The notes: a model not told the origin generated them from the letters alone. A DNA stretch of 64,000 nt from Desulfobulbus rhabdoformis (GCF_016919065.1 NZ_JAFFQA010000005.1:62001-126000); one strand, 5' to 3'. Positions 1 through 8,892 are shown, counted from the first letter of the stretch. Numbers and translations: made by a program.

Positions 1-427
1 GAATCTGCTGTTGGCGTCCGCTCAAACCGGAGACGATCGGCTTAGCACCGAATTTCACCAGCAGTACAACCAAAGCGAGAAAGTTCACTGTCCGCCAGAA
101 CAGGTCTTTCAATTTTGCGGGAGAAAGTGAATTACTACCGTGTGCCTCTCCGTGACCGGCTTCGCCGTGAGCATCTGCTACAGCACCATGCTCGTTAGCT
201 GCTGCCTCATGGTCAGCGGCTGCGGCGTGGGCGTCGGTAGCTGCGCCGTGCTCTTCAACAGCTACTGCGTGTTCAGCAGCTGCAGGCGCTGCCGCGTGGG
301 CATCCGCCGTCACCTCCTGATGGGCATCAACGGCTGCGTTGCTTGCAAACGCAAGCCCCGCCGGCGCAAAGCCGATCAGGATAGCCAGCAATGCCGGCCG
401 TAAAACTGTTGTGATACAAGCTCTCAT
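1..427 (-). CDS. atpF: ATP synthase F0 subunit b (partial, C-terminus outside the window)
   Basis: This is the membrane-anchored peripheral stalk subunit of the F1Fo ATP synthase. Only the first 142 residues are present, because the gene runs off the left edge. The start ATG at 427 overlaps the stop of the upstream b' gene (ATGA), so the two are translationally coupled. Residues 1-28 look like a signal peptide (MRACITTVLRPALLAILIGF, ending near AFASNA). Residues 30-97 form an unusual Ala/His/Glu/Asp-rich stretch with repeated DAHxAA-like units. Next come an SPAKLKDLFWRTVNF segment and a hydrophobic helix (LALVVLLVKFG), typical of the b subunit membrane anchor. Signal peptides on b are known in some Desulfobacterota; the long low-complexity insert is unusual. 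Family assignment rests on the anchor motif and the paired b' gene. Confidence 0.85.
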   Translation of the reverse strand, partial: MRACITTVLRPALLAILIGFAPAGLAFASNAAVDAHQEVTADAHAAAPAAAEHAVAVEEHGAATDAHAAAADHEAAANEHGAVADAHGEAGHGEAHGSNSLSPAKLKDLFWRTVNFLALVVLLVKFGAKPIVSGLSGRQQQI

Positions 428-855
428 GCGTCCAGACTCCTTCCAAGTATCTTTCCTGCCATTGCCTGGGCGAACCCCGCGGCATTTCCCTCAAGCTCTT
501 TTCTGACCCCGTCGATCTGCGATCGCAGATCAGCCAGTTGCTTCCCTTTCATTGCATCAGATTCTGTGCGGATAGCTGCCAACTTCTCAGCGCCAGCGGC
601 CTGAGCCTGAGCACGAGCGCCGTCCAGAGCCTTTTTGGCTTTGGTGCTCGCTTCACGCATTTTTTGGTCAAGCTCTGCTTGCCGCTGCTGGGCATTTTGC
701 TCAAATTGAGCAACTTCGCCGTTAAGCGATTCGATCTTCTGTGCCCTTTTTTCCAGAATCCCCAGAACCGGTTTGTACAGAATTGCATTGAGGACAAACA
801 TCAACACAATCATGTTGACAATGTGCATTAACAGCGTGACATCAATCGAAATCAT
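424..855 (-). CDS. atpX: ATP synthase F0 subunit b' (AtpX/AtpF')
   Basis: This is the second peripheral stalk subunit of the F1Fo ATP synthase, 143 residues. One N-terminal membrane helix (about residues 5-27, VTLLMHIVNMIVLMFVLNAI) is followed by KPVLGIL and a long charged coiled coil rich in Glu, Lys and Ala to the C-terminus. This is the usual b/b' architecture, in which a b-b' heterodimer replaces the b2 homodimer. It overlaps the b gene by 4 nt (ATGA). It is the first gene of the visible part of the operon, so the remaining atp genes should lie beyond the left edge. Confidence 0.9.
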   Translation of the reverse strand: MISIDVTLLMHIVNMIVLMFVLNAILYKPVLGILEKRAQKIESLNGEVAQFEQNAQQRQAELDQKMREASTKAKKALDGARAQAQAAGAEKLAAIRTESDAMKGKQLADLRSQIDGVRKELEGNAAGFAQAMAGKILGRSLDA

Positions 856-1167
856 TTAACTTCCCCTCATTACTAAAAATATGGCAATTACCCGCCAAAT
901 CAAGTGAATGGCGGTTCATCTTCCGCTGTGGATAACTACTGAAATTTGCAAGAGCTGTCAAATCTTTTTAAATAATATTTATAGGATTTTTCAGTTATGC
1001 TGCTCTTTCATGAATTTTAGGCATTCCTAGAACCGAATTTTCCCTTCACTATCCCCCACTGACAGGAGACATTTTAGACAAGGAAGCCGACGCAAAAATA
1101 GCGTATCTCCGCCTTGATGCCAACTATTAATTCGGGAAAAATTTTGACGAGAGGGCGTAGGCATTGG
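856..1167. other. Intergenic region between oleD and the atp operon
   Basis: No gene is seen in these 312 bp. The region should hold the minus-strand promoter of the atp operon. A perfect -35-like TTGACA (minus strand, 961-956) lies about 100 bp before the b' start, but the matching -10 is poor (TAGTTA or AGTTAT), so no promoter is called. No clear intrinsic terminator follows oleD. The part nearest oleD (1056-1160) looks degenerate, and I could not match it to the repeat families found elsewhere in the window. Confidence 0.5.
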
Positions 1168-2184
1168 CTAACAATTTTGTAACCAGGATATCAGCCGCAC
1201 CATCCCTTCTTCGGTGGAAACTAACTCATTATAGCCAAGGATCTTTTCGGCCTTGCGGTGGGAAAACCAATGAGAGTGGGCCAACTGGTTGGCAATAAAA
1301 CGGGTCATTTTGGGCTCCTCTTTTTTCTTGCTCAGCTTTCCCAAAAACTCCAAAAGAGAACCGGCCGTGTAGGCGACAAAAAATGGAACCTTCTTCTTCA
1401 CAGGAGCAATTTCAAGCCGGGTAAAGAGTTCATTGATCCACTCCCACAAGGCAACAGGCTCTTTTTGACCGATAAAAAAAGCAAGGCCTGCCCCGCTTGC
1501 ATCTCCTGAAAGATTTTTTGCAGCGAGAATATGGGCGTGCACGACATTATCTATATAGGCGATGTCCACCTTGTTTTGGCCTGAGCCGACAATTTTCAAT
1601 GCTCCGGATCGTCCACGTTCAACAAGGCGAGGTATCAGATTCTGATCCCCTGGCCCCCAAACAAGGTGGGGACGAATGGCTAAAGTCCGTAATTTTTTGG
1701 AGTTGGCCGCCAGCACTGCACGTTCAGCTGCAATTTTTGAGGCGGCATAATGGCAAAGAGGGTTGCGACTATAGGGAAGCGATTCATCGCCGCCGTTGAT
1801 ATCCTGCTGATCGAATACCACGGAGGGGGTTGAGGTGTAGACCAGATTTGGCACACCATTATTCTGACATGCTCGCAGGACATTGTTTGTCCCTTGCGTA
1901 TTGATCGCAAAATACTCTTCTTTACTCCCCCAGATACCCGCCTTGGCAGCAACATGAAAGACTGTTGAGGAGCCAGCAAAGGCCTGCATAAGAAAATCCT
2001 GGTCCTGAATATCTCCTTGCAGACAGGTTACGCCCAGCTTTTGCAGCTCCGGATATTCGTTGCGCCCAAGGACTGCGACGTCCGCACCTTCTTTAAGGAG
2101 TGCTCTTACCAGGGCCTTACCGATAAAGCCACCGCCGCCTGTTACCGTAACCTTCTGTCCTTTCATCTTGGTTTCCTGTATCAT
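1168..2184 (-). CDS. oleD: OleD, 2-alkyl-3-ketoalkanoate reductase (olefin biosynthesis)
   Basis: This is a short-chain dehydrogenase-like protein of the 3-beta-hydroxysteroid dehydrogenase/epimerase group. In the Ole pathway OleD reduces the 2-alkyl-3-keto acid made by OleA to a 2-alkyl-3-hydroxy acid using NADPH. Seen here are the N-terminal Rossmann loop TGGGGFIGKALV and the catalytic YAASK (Y-x3-K). The frame is open to 2265, but the conserved fold starts at MKGQKVTVTGG. I chose ATG 2184 (behind GAGAAAGAG); ATG 2166, behind AGGAAA, is equally possible. With 338 residues it is the usual family length. It is the last gene of oleABCD, 28 bp after oleC. By sequence alone it could be another epimerase-like reductase, but the neighbours make OleD the best call. 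Confidence 0.88.
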   Translation of the reverse strand: MIQETKMKGQKVTVTGGGGFIGKALVRALLKEGADVAVLGRNEYPELQKLGVTCLQGDIQDQDFLMQAFAGSSTVFHVAAKAGIWGSKEEYFAINTQGTNNVLRACQNNGVPNLVYTSTPSVVFDQQDINGGDESLPYSRNPLCHYAASKIAAERAVLAANSKKLRTLAIRPHLVWGPGDQNLIPRLVERGRSGALKIVGSGQNKVDIAYIDNVVHAHILAAKNLSGDASGAGLAFFIGQKEPVALWEWINELFTRLEIAPVKKKVPFFVAYTAGSLLEFLGKLSKKKEEPKMTRFIANQLAHSHWFSHRKAEKILGYNELVSTEEGMVRLISWLQNC

Positions 2185-2212
2185 CTCTTTCTCACGGAAA
2201 GCGGTATTAGTC

Positions 2213-3835
2213 TCAGCCGCAGGGAAGTTGCACTCGCTTGCTCGCCCATACGGCAAGCTTTTCACGGAAAATTTTAGCGTTATGCCGTATATCTACGGGA
2301 AAGGCCGGGTGAATCAGGAAGCGATCAATTTCGCAGGTCCGCTCATTTGCCCGGGCAAGCTCCCTTAACTCATGGTACAATTGCTCCTGATCTTTGACTT
2401 TCTCAAAAAGCTCGACAATGAGGACAGGCACCTGACTCCCCCAACTGCCAACGCCCACCAGGGCAGATCGTTTGACGCGAGGATGCTCGTTAAAGATGGC
2501 CTCGCAACAGACGGTAAAGAGCATCCCCTTTTCTGTTGCGACACGGTGCGCCTTACGGCCACAGAACCAGAGCCGCCCTTCTTGATCCAGATACCCCATA
2601 TCGCCCATGCGATGCCAGAACCGATCTCCATCGGTTATTTTGGCCATCCTGGTCTCTTTTTCATTGCCGGCATAGGCCCTGGTGACCACCGGTCCGCGGA
2701 CGACTATTTCTCCGATATTTCCTGATGCAAGCTCTCTAACCCCTTCCCATGATTCTATACGCTCGTCCACCGGCTCAATGATTTTAAGCTCCATTTCAGG
2801 CAGTGGTCTGCCCACACAGGCGCCACGACCAATACGTGTCCGGGACCAAGTCTCTTGAACAATCTCTCGTCCTTCAATGGCAGCAACCGGCAGGCTCTCT
2901 GTGGCCCCATAGGGAGTGTAGATTTTTCCATCATCGGGCATAACCTTTTGGACCCGCTCCACTAATTCACCGGGAACCGGGGCACCGGCCATCAACACCT
3001 TGCGCACCGGTAAGACAATACCTTTTTCAATACAGTAACGACTGACCACATTCCAAATGGCAGGTGAACCAAAGGAGTAACTCACCTTATTGTTCTGAAT
3101 TGATGTGACAAATTTTTCAGGGTCCACCTGGGCAGGACGGGTCGGGTCCATGTCGGGGATGACGGCCTGGGCCCCAAGCGCTGTGGCAAAAAGTCCAAAG
3201 AGGGGAAAGCCGGGCTGATCGATATCGCCACTGCCAATGCCGAAATAGTCTCGAATCAGGCGTAACTGGGTGTGAAAGATACCGTGAGTGTACTCCACCC
3301 CTTTGGGTGGACCGGTGGAACCTGTAGTAAAGATGATGGCGGCCAGATCATCATTGTTGGCAACAAACGCAGGCAACGGCTGCGGGGCCAGTGGCTGTAA
3401 GGGATGCCGGACAAAAAGGCTGGGTTTTCCCACCAGGATGCGCTTCCGCACGGAACCAAAGGGCCGAGGAAAGAGCCGGCTGAAAATAATGGCCTTGGAG
3501 ATTCCCACTAATATATCGGGTTTGACCGAGCCAATGCACCGCAGCAAATTTTGATACCCCATGCCCGGATCAATAAGGATGATCACAGCCCCCAATTGAA
3601 ACAGGGCAAAAGTGAGGCAGACAAAATCCATGGAGGGCCGCACCATCAACATCACCCGGTCTCCCCGGCGAACTCCTCGCTCATAGAGGGCTCCGGCGAA
3701 CCCCTCGCTTGCTTCTGCCACCTGGCTAAAGGACCACTGACGCCAAGCGCCACCTTCTAAGGCGGTTAGGGCGGTCTCCTTCCCCTGCTTTTCCGCTGAC
3801 CGATAGAGGGCAGAAACAATATTGCAATCAGTCAT
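2213..3835 (-). CDS. oleC: OleC, beta-lactone synthetase (AMP-dependent ligase family)
   Basis: This 540-residue member of the acyl-CoA synthetase/AMP-ligase superfamily would, in the Ole pathway, activate the 2-alkyl-3-hydroxy acid with ATP and close it to a beta-lactone. The ATP-binding P-loop is clear (IIFTTGSTGPPKG, about residue 170), followed by YGATES (about 310) and the C-terminal hinge region (HRMGDMGYLDQEGRLWFCGR). There is no acyl-CoA synthetase-type C-terminal extension beyond the small lid domain. The start ATG at 3835 overlaps the oleB stop (ATGA), which indicates translational coupling. A plain fatty acyl-CoA or acyl-ACP ligase is the alternative by sequence alone; the complete oleABCD order favours OleC. 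Confidence 0.9.
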   Translation of the reverse strand: MTDCNIVSALYRSAEKQGKETALTALEGGAWRQWSFSQVAEASEGFAGALYERGVRRGDRVMLMVRPSMDFVCLTFALFQLGAVIILIDPGMGYQNLLRCIGSVKPDILVGISKAIIFSRLFPRPFGSVRKRILVGKPSLFVRHPLQPLAPQPLPAFVANNDDLAAIIFTTGSTGPPKGVEYTHGIFHTQLRLIRDYFGIGSGDIDQPGFPLFGLFATALGAQAVIPDMDPTRPAQVDPEKFVTSIQNNKVSYSFGSPAIWNVVSRYCIEKGIVLPVRKVLMAGAPVPGELVERVQKVMPDDGKIYTPYGATESLPVAAIEGREIVQETWSRTRIGRGACVGRPLPEMELKIIEPVDERIESWEGVRELASGNIGEIVVRGPVVTRAYAGNEKETRMAKITDGDRFWHRMGDMGYLDQEGRLWFCGRKAHRVATEKGMLFTVCCEAIFNEHPRVKRSALVGVGSWGSQVPVLIVELFEKVKDQEQLYHELRELARANERTCEIDRFLIHPAFPVDIRHNAKIFREKLAVWASKRVQLPCG

Positions 3836-4716
3836 ATCTCTCTCCTTGGCAAGGGGAGGCCCGTAAGAAAATCTTCGATGCGTGGAGCGATCTGTTCAAA
3901 GGCATCCTCAAGCAGGTAATGGCCGGCATCCTGAAAATAATGGGGTTCTGCCTGGGGGAAACGGGCTTGCCACTGCTCAAAAAACCAGTCATGAAAGCAG
4001 AAGTCTCCACCGCCCCAACAGAGCAGCATGGGATGAGAGCTTAACTGACTAAGATTTTTTTCAATGGCAATCAGAGTCGGCCAAGATGGATGACTCGGAT
4101 GCATAGGGATGTCTTTGACGAACCGGTGCACTGCAATACGGTTGTGCCAGTTGTTGTAAGGAGCTAAGAAAGAACGGGCAACGGCTAAAGGCATCCTTTT
4201 TTTCACGGCCATGAAGATGGCGCTGCCCGCAAAGCCATTGAGTCCACGCACCAGGAACTCGCCCAGAAAAGGCCAACGACAGATATCTATGCGCAGCGGA
4301 ATATGCGGTGAGGGAAAGGCGGCTGTATTCATGACCACACATCCCGCAACCCGTTCAGGATACCGTCCTGCCCACCCCATGCCGATGGCCCCACCCCAGT
4401 CGTGCACCAAGAGAACACAACGCTTTACCTCCAGATGGTCTAAAAGGAATTCCAGGTTCTGGATATGGTTTTCCAGCCGGTAGGGGTAGTGTTGTGGTTT
4501 ATCGGAAAAACCGCAGCCAATATGATCAGGAACGATACACCGATAGCGATCTCGCAGCTGCGTAACCAGATTACGATAGAGATAGGACCAGGAAGGGTTA
4601 CCATGCACCATAACCAGGGGGAGCCCTTCTCCCTCATCCAGATAGGCGAGGCGGTGCCCCCGAATATCGAGAAAGTTCGGTTCAAAGGGGTATTGGGCAA
4701 GATTGGTCATCGTCAT
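3832..4716 (-). CDS. oleB: OleB, beta-lactone decarboxylase (alpha/beta hydrolase, haloalkane dehalogenase-like)
   Basis: This alpha/beta hydrolase is predicted to decarboxylate the beta-lactone made by OleC, giving the final cis-olefin. It has the oxyanion motif HGNPSWSY, PDHIGCGFSDKP, a nucleophile elbow with Asp instead of Ser (VHDWGGAIG, Asp106 from the start used here), an acid candidate in GGGDFCF, and the catalytic His in DAGHYLLED. An Asp nucleophile is what OleB shares with haloalkane dehalogenases. The frame opens with a TTG at 4731; I prefer ATG 4716 behind AGAGAGAAC (294 residues). It lies 20 bp after oleA and overlaps oleC by 4 nt. In many bacteria OleB is fused to OleC; here the two are separate but coupled. 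Confidence 0.9.
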   Translation of the reverse strand: MTMTNLAQYPFEPNFLDIRGHRLAYLDEGEGLPLVMVHGNPSWSYLYRNLVTQLRDRYRCIVPDHIGCGFSDKPQHYPYRLENHIQNLEFLLDHLEVKRCVLLVHDWGGAIGMGWAGRYPERVAGCVVMNTAAFPSPHIPLRIDICRWPFLGEFLVRGLNGFAGSAIFMAVKKRMPLAVARSFLAPYNNWHNRIAVHRFVKDIPMHPSHPSWPTLIAIEKNLSQLSSHPMLLCWGGGDFCFHDWFFEQWQARFPQAEPHYFQDAGHYLLEDAFEQIAPRIEDFLTGLPLPRREI

Positions 4717-4736
4717 GTTCTCTCTTGTCAACTTCG

Positions 4737-5771
4737 TTACCAGTCGATTCCAAGCATCAGTGAGTTAATTCCGGAGCCGATCCCTAAAAGCGCAGCCCGC
4801 TGGCCGGGTTGCAAAGCCCCCTGCTCAATCCCCATGGCCATGGTAATTGGCGCAGAAACAGAGCCCACATTACCAAGGATTGGGAGTGTCTCGTAATTTT
4901 TGTTTTGCTCAAGGGCCAAGGTGGAAAAGAGCATCTGAGCATGGGCACGCCCCACCTGGTGGCAAAAAAACTGATCAATGGAGTCCTTGTCCCAACCGAG
5001 TTCGGCATGAAAGGACTGCCAGCAGGAGGCTGCGGTTTCGATTCCCTTTTCCAGAAGCAGTTCCGAATCTGTGGACATCAAGGTCCCCTGCTCAGAATTT
5101 TGTCCCCCCTGGCAGAGATCGTTATGGTCGGTATTGGCAGCAACACCGCCACCGGCAAGATAATGACCGGTATCTTGACAATCGCGTGCGGTCATGACAA
5201 GAGCCACGGCCCCGGAACCGATGGTGAGAGAGGCAAAAAGCGGTTTGATGGACTTACGCGTCAGGCTGGTATCAGTGAGGATGTGGCGGATGGTCGAATG
5301 GACAAGATCCTCAGCGGTTTCACCGGCAACAATCAGGCCGGAACGAACCTGGCCAAGCTCGATCATGTTGGCCAGCATCACCATGCCATCCAGGAATCCC
5401 AGGCAGGCGTTTGAGATATCGAACAACAGGCAGGAAGATGGCAGCTGCAGGTTACGATGCACAAAAGAGGCGGTTGCCGGCTCCATCATATCCCGACTCA
5501 CCGAGGTAAAAAGCAGGCAACCAATCTCATCCCGGCTGATGCCCGCACGAGTCAATGCGGCCTCACCGGCAGCAGTGGCCCCCTGGCTGGGTCGGGTCCC
5601 GGGCTGCCACAGTCTACGTGATCCTATACCGGTCATAAGTTCAAGCCGCCCGGCTGGCAGCTTGAGGCGCTCATACACCGGTTGCAACTGCTCTTCAATC
5701 GCAGCCGAGCTCAATTCGATTGGGGGCAATTCGTAGCCAAATTCGTGCAGACAAACCCTGCTGTAACGCAT
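4737..5771 (-). CDS. oleA: OleA, acyl-CoA condensing thiolase-fold enzyme (olefin biosynthesis)
   Basis: This thiolase-superfamily enzyme, similar to ketoacyl-ACP synthase III, performs non-decarboxylative head-to-head Claisen condensation of two fatty acyl chains to a 2-alkyl-3-keto acid, the first step of olefin synthesis. Visible catalytic features are Cys123 in SNACLGF, the OleA-type Glu97 in RDMMEPATASF (this Glu separates OleA from FabH), the His in FFCHQVGRAH and the Asn in LGNVGSVSAP. The length of 344 residues is typical. The start at 5771 has a good ribosome site (AGAGAGGATT). It heads oleABCD and lies about 40 bp after the DUF1232 gene, so it is probably transcribed with the upstream fatty acid synthase genes. 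Confidence 0.93.
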   Translation of the reverse strand: MRYSRVCLHEFGYELPPIELSSAAIEEQLQPVYERLKLPAGRLELMTGIGSRRLWQPGTRPSQGATAAGEAALTRAGISRDEIGCLLFTSVSRDMMEPATASFVHRNLQLPSSCLLFDISNACLGFLDGMVMLANMIELGQVRSGLIVAGETAEDLVHSTIRHILTDTSLTRKSIKPLFASLTIGSGAVALVMTARDCQDTGHYLAGGGVAANTDHNDLCQGGQNSEQGTLMSTDSELLLEKGIETAASCWQSFHAELGWDKDSIDQFFCHQVGRAHAQMLFSTLALEQNKNYETLPILGNVGSVSAPITMAMGIEQGALQPGQRAALLGIGSGINSLMLGIDW

Positions 5772-5811
5772 AATCCTCTCTTTGTAGCACTCGGACCTGC
5801 CAAGCCCTACC

Positions 5812-6054
5812 TTAGTTTCTTTTGTGGGTGGAAAAACGGTTTGCCCAACTGATCAACAGGGCAACCAGCGCCAGATCGTCGACCACGCCGATCAACGGCA
5901 TCCAGTCCGGGAGCAGATCATAGGGCGACAGGGCATAGAGTATCCCAAAGGCAAGAACAACTTTCACATACAGGGGTGTGGCAGGAGAGACGAACACATC
6001 CTTGGCATGTACGAACATTCGCCAGAAACGGGCGATTTGTGGTGGGAGCTGCAT
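5812..6054 (-). CDS. DUF1232 (YkvA-like) small membrane protein
   Basis: This is an 80-residue protein with the DUF1232 signature: one long hydrophobic segment (VKVVLAFGILYALSPYDLLPDW) carrying the YALSPYDLLPDWMP motif, then a second short hydrophobic stretch (VVDDLALVALLISW). The function of the family is unknown; members are small inner-membrane proteins. It sits between fabI (32 bp before it) and oleA (40 bp after it) on the same strand. It may be a membrane-associated accessory of the lipid locus, but that is inference from position only. Confidence 0.8.
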   Translation of the reverse strand: MQLPPQIARFWRMFVHAKDVFVSPATPLYVKVVLAFGILYALSPYDLLPDWMPLIGVVDDLALVALLISWANRFSTHKRN

Positions 6055-6086
6055 TGGGGCTCCTTTAGCCCGGATTTCTCATCGGA

Positions 6087-6887
6087 TTAGCGCATCACCT
6101 TGCTCACGATCTCGTGATCAAAATAATTCGTCCCCATGCCCGCATCAACCACCAGACATTGGCCGGTCATCCCCGAGGACCTGGGCGAAAGCAGAAAGGC
6201 GGCAACATCAGCGGCCTCTTTAGTCTGGACCGCCTTTTTCCTGAGCGTGGCCTCCTCGGCAAAGAGATAACTATCCACATAGCCAGGAATACCGGCAGAC
6301 GCCGAAGTCTTCAGCAAACCGGGGCAAACCGCATTGAAACGAACCTGGGAAAAGGCGGAAAAACTTTTGGAAAGAAAACAAAGCGATGATTCAAGTGCCG
6401 CCTTGACCGGAGCCATATACCCGTAGTTTTCTGCCGCCATGCGGGTGGTGGAGATGGAGATGGTTACCATCGATCCATTGGCTGCAAGCAGGGACTTAAA
6501 ATGATTGGCAATGGAGATAAACGAAAAACAGGAGATGTTGACAGCCTGCAGAAAATCCTGCTGTTTTGTCTCGTGAAAGGGGCGCATCCCTTCCGAATAA
6601 TTGGCAAAGGCAATGGAGTGTACTATCCCAGCAAGGGGTTCTTGCACCTGCTCGGCGATGGCGTCACGCACGGCAATGATATTGGACTCGTCTTCAACAT
6701 CACAACAGAACACGAGCGAAGCCGGGAAGAGCTTTCTGGCAGTTTCCGCCCGCAGCTCGCTGCGCACCACGTGGACCACGTGCGCACCGGCTTCCACCAG
6801 GACACGACCAATGGCGCAGGCCACGGATTTTTTATTGGCCAACCCAAAGACGACCACTGTTTTCCCAGCAAGTCCGAGAAAATCCAC
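6087..6887 (-). CDS. Enoyl-ACP reductase, FabI type (locus-dedicated)
   Basis: This 266-residue short-chain dehydrogenase of the FabI subgroup would reduce trans-2-enoyl-ACP. It has the FabI-style nucleotide loop [13 protein letters not shown] instead of the TGxxxGIG of FabG, and the FabI catalytic pattern Y-x6-K (Tyr155 and Lys162 in [14 protein letters not shown]). The start is GTG at 6887, overlapping the fabZ stop by one base (TAGTG), with a strong AAGGAGG ribosome site five bases upstream. It is the third of a tight fabG-fabZ-fabI set. A specialised saturating or double-bond-handling role in the locus is possible; the family call itself is firm. Confidence 0.85.
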   Translation of the reverse strand: MDFLGLAGKTVVVFGLANKKSVACAIGRVLVEAGAHVVHVVRSELRAETARKLFPASLVFCCDVEDESNIIAVRDAIAEQVQEPLAGIVHSIAFANYSEGMRPFHETKQQDFLQAVNISCFSFISIANHFKSLLAANGSMVTISISTTRMAAENYGYMAPVKAALESSLCFLSKSFSAFSQVRFNAVCPGLLKTSASAGIPGYVDSYLFAEEATLRKKAVQTKEAADVAAFLLSPRSSGMTGQCLVVDAGMGTNYFDHEIVSKVMR

Positions 6888-7324
6888 TACGCCTCCTTGC
6901 GGGCACAGGCAAATTCGACCTGGACCGCGACTTTACCACCAACGCGTACCGTTCCTTTCATGATCCAGGCCGGCCCCAACCGCTCGATCAGCTTGGCAGA
7001 GATATCCAGGGTGTCACCAGGGTGCACCTCCCGTTTAAACTTGGCCCCTAAAATACGGGTTAAGACCGGAACCCCGGCTGCGGGAACGTCCTCTCCATTT
7101 CCCAGACTCTGACTTAAAAACAGAGCCCCTGCCTGAAAGACCGCCTCACAGAGCAGTACTCCGGGCATAAGGGGATAGTCGGGATAATGTCCCTGAAACA
7201 CTTCCAGATCCTCAGGAAGAAATTTTTCCGCGCGAATATGCTCTTCGTTGATTTCGACCACTCGGTCCAACCAGAGAAAGGGGGGACGGTGGGGCAGCCG
7301 TTTAAGAATAAGCGGATCGGTCAT
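6887..7324 (-). CDS. 3-hydroxyacyl-ACP dehydratase, FabZ-like (hotdog fold)
   Basis: This 145-residue hotdog-fold dehydratase would remove water from 3-hydroxyacyl-ACP. It shows the FabZ signature: [13 protein letters not shown] near the N-terminus and the catalytic pair His46 (in [13 protein letters not shown]) and Glu60 (in LLCEAVFQ), which correspond to the His/Glu pair of FabZ. It starts with ATG three bases after fabG and overlaps fabI by one base, so the three are co-translated. As part of a dedicated set beside ACP and FabF-like genes, it is likely not the housekeeping dehydratase; that is inference. Confidence 0.88.
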   Translation of the reverse strand: MTDPLILKRLPHRPPFLWLDRVVEINEEHIRAEKFLPEDLEVFQGHYPDYPLMPGVLLCEAVFQAGALFLSQSLGNGEDVPAAGVPVLTRILGAKFKREVHPGDTLDISAKLIERLGPAWIMKGTVRVGGKVAVQVEFACARKEA

Positions 7325-7327
7325 GGT

Positions 7328-8068
7328 TTATAATCCGCCGGTGATTTCAAGGACAGCGCCGTTGATGTATGCGGCCTGATCACTTAAAAGAAAGAGCGCG
7401 GCATCGGCCACCTCAGAGGGTTGACCAAATCGGTTAGCCGGCACCATCTTTTTATAGGCCTTGACCTGTGCTTCGGGCAGATCCTCAATAAAATCGGTGG
7501 CGATAAATCCCGGAGACACGCAGTTGACTGTAATCTTACGCTTAGCCACCTCTTTAGAAAGAGACTTCATCAGCCCCACCTGCCCAGCCTTTGACGCAGA
7601 GTAGTTGGCCTGGCCAGCAAACCCCAGATGGCCCATAGGCGAGGTGATAAAGAGAATGCGCCCGTATTTTTGAGAGAGCATCATGGGCAGGCCAAACTTG
7701 GACATATTGTATCCGCCAGTGAGATTGACATCGATTACCCGCCGCCAGTCCTCCTCCTTCATCATGGGCAAGATCGCATCACGGCGAATACCGGCGTTGT
7801 TGACCAGGATATCAAGATTTTCCCATCGTGATTCCAGCTCACTGAAAAAGGCAGCGACCGCCTTGTAGTCACTGACATCAAGCTTTGAAAGGCTCAAGCG
7901 CTCTTGATACTGGCTGCATTCGCTCTGCATGGAGTCTGCCGCGGCCTGATTGCCGCCATAGAGTCCATGAACGAGCGCCCCCTGAGCAAGCAGAGCCTCG
8001 GTAATGGCGCGCCCGATTCCTCGGGTTGCTCCGGTGACCACCGCCTTCTTTCCTTCAAATGCATACAT
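7328..8068 (-). CDS. 3-oxoacyl-ACP reductase, FabG-like
   Basis: This 246-residue classical short-chain dehydrogenase would reduce 3-ketoacyl-ACP with NADPH. Seen are VTGATRGIGRAI (nucleotide loop), NNAGIRRD, Ser in FITSPMG, the YSASK catalytic motif and the C-terminal INGAVLEITGGL. The frame opens at 8083, but the start at ATG 8068 (MYAFEGKKAVVTGA) matches the FabG N-terminus best; neither start has a strong ribosome site. A gap of about 190 bp separates it from the upstream cold-shock/DUF1294 gene, so a separate promoter for fabG-fabZ-fabI-oleABCD may lie there. Confidence 0.88.
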   Translation of the reverse strand: MYAFEGKKAVVTGATRGIGRAITEALLAQGALVHGLYGGNQAAADSMQSECSQYQERLSLSKLDVSDYKAVAAFFSELESRWENLDILVNNAGIRRDAILPMMKEEDWRRVIDVNLTGGYNMSKFGLPMMLSQKYGRILFITSPMGHLGFAGQANYSASKAGQVGLMKSLSKEVAKRKITVNCVSPGFIATDFIEDLPEAQVKAYKKMVPANRFGQPSEVADAALFLLSDQAAYINGAVLEITGGL

Positions 8069-8259
8069 GTTCTTTTGCCACATAAGATATTGTGCTTACC
8101 AACAGAGCTTAGCTTCAAACTCAGATTTTGAAATCTTTCGATGCCGGGTCGTATACTCTGGATAAAATCTCGACCAACGAGAGAAATCTCATTTTGTTAA
8201 GCTGGATTTGGTTAGAGTCATAGAGGATATCGGAGCCGTCAAAAACAACAGAGAAATTA

Positions 8260-8892
8260 TCATGAACCCAAATGGATGTTGTCAACCACATTCCTTAGCC
8301 AAAAACTTCCCTTGGGTGTCGTCAACCAATACAGAAAGCCGCAGTTGAGAACCACTGTAATCCAGTAGATGAAAAGGAAGGAGCCTTTGCTTGATTTATG
8401 CCTCAAAAAACTCTGCGCCAATCTTGCTCCAGGCCAACCTCCCAAAAGAGATAAAGTATGCAGTCCGCTCTCTGAGATCCTCCATTGGCCATTCTGTGCA
8501 GCATATTTATCCTTGCCATAGACAAAGAATGTGATCAGGCTCATCGCGGCATACAGATAGACGAGCTCATTGGGGATCAAATGCAAAGACAAAAGAGAAC
8601 AAAGACCACATGAAAACAAGGTAAAAAGACCGACAGCAAACAATTTCTGTCTCATCTCCCGACCGTTTCCTTTGTGCCCTTTTAGAGGGATGACATTCTT
8701 GGCTGCAGGCCTTCCCTTTTGATCAATAGTCGGTCTGAAACGTACATTCAAATGTACAATGGGACGTTTATGGCTGCGGCTATAATCACTAATATGAAAA
8801 AAAAGCTCCCGTCCACCTGAATCCGGTGCAATAAATCCAAATCCTTTTTCTTCATTCCATTTGATTACAGTTCCGCCGGAATCATCCATCAC
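8260..8892 (-). CDS. Cold-shock domain / DUF1294 membrane protein
   Basis: This 210-residue protein has two parts. Residues 5-65 are a cold-shock (OB-fold) domain with GTVIKWNEEKGFGFIAPD and the RNA-binding-type LFFHISDY. Residues 85-205 are a DUF1294 membrane domain with hydrophobic segments and the signature VYGKDKYAAQNGQWRISE, LHTLSLLGGWPGA, and HKSSKGSF. The combination is known in bacteria, and its function is unknown. It is 23 bp downstream of the second CrtI-like gene, inside the lipid locus. A role in sensing temperature or membrane state is conceivable but not shown by the sequence. Confidence 0.88.
   Translation of the reverse strand: MMDDSGGTVIKWNEEKGFGFIAPDSGGRELFFHISDYSRSHKRPIVHLNVRFRPTIDQKGRPAAKNVIPLKGHKGNGREMRQKLFAVGLFTLFSCGLCSLLSLHLIPNELVYLYAAMSLITFFVYGKDKYAAQNGQWRISESGLHTLSLLGGWPGARLAQSFLRHKSSKGSFLFIYWITVVLNCGFLYWLTTPKGSFWLRNVVDNIHLGS

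Noticed and set aside
140..403. A Cys-rich small open frame at the left edge
   Set aside because: It is antisense to the atpF low-complexity repeat, which produces Cys/Ser-rich shadows. No independent support.
1056..1160. A further MITE copy between atp and oleD
   Set aside because: Only scattered short similarities to the family A core were seen; no terminal repeats.
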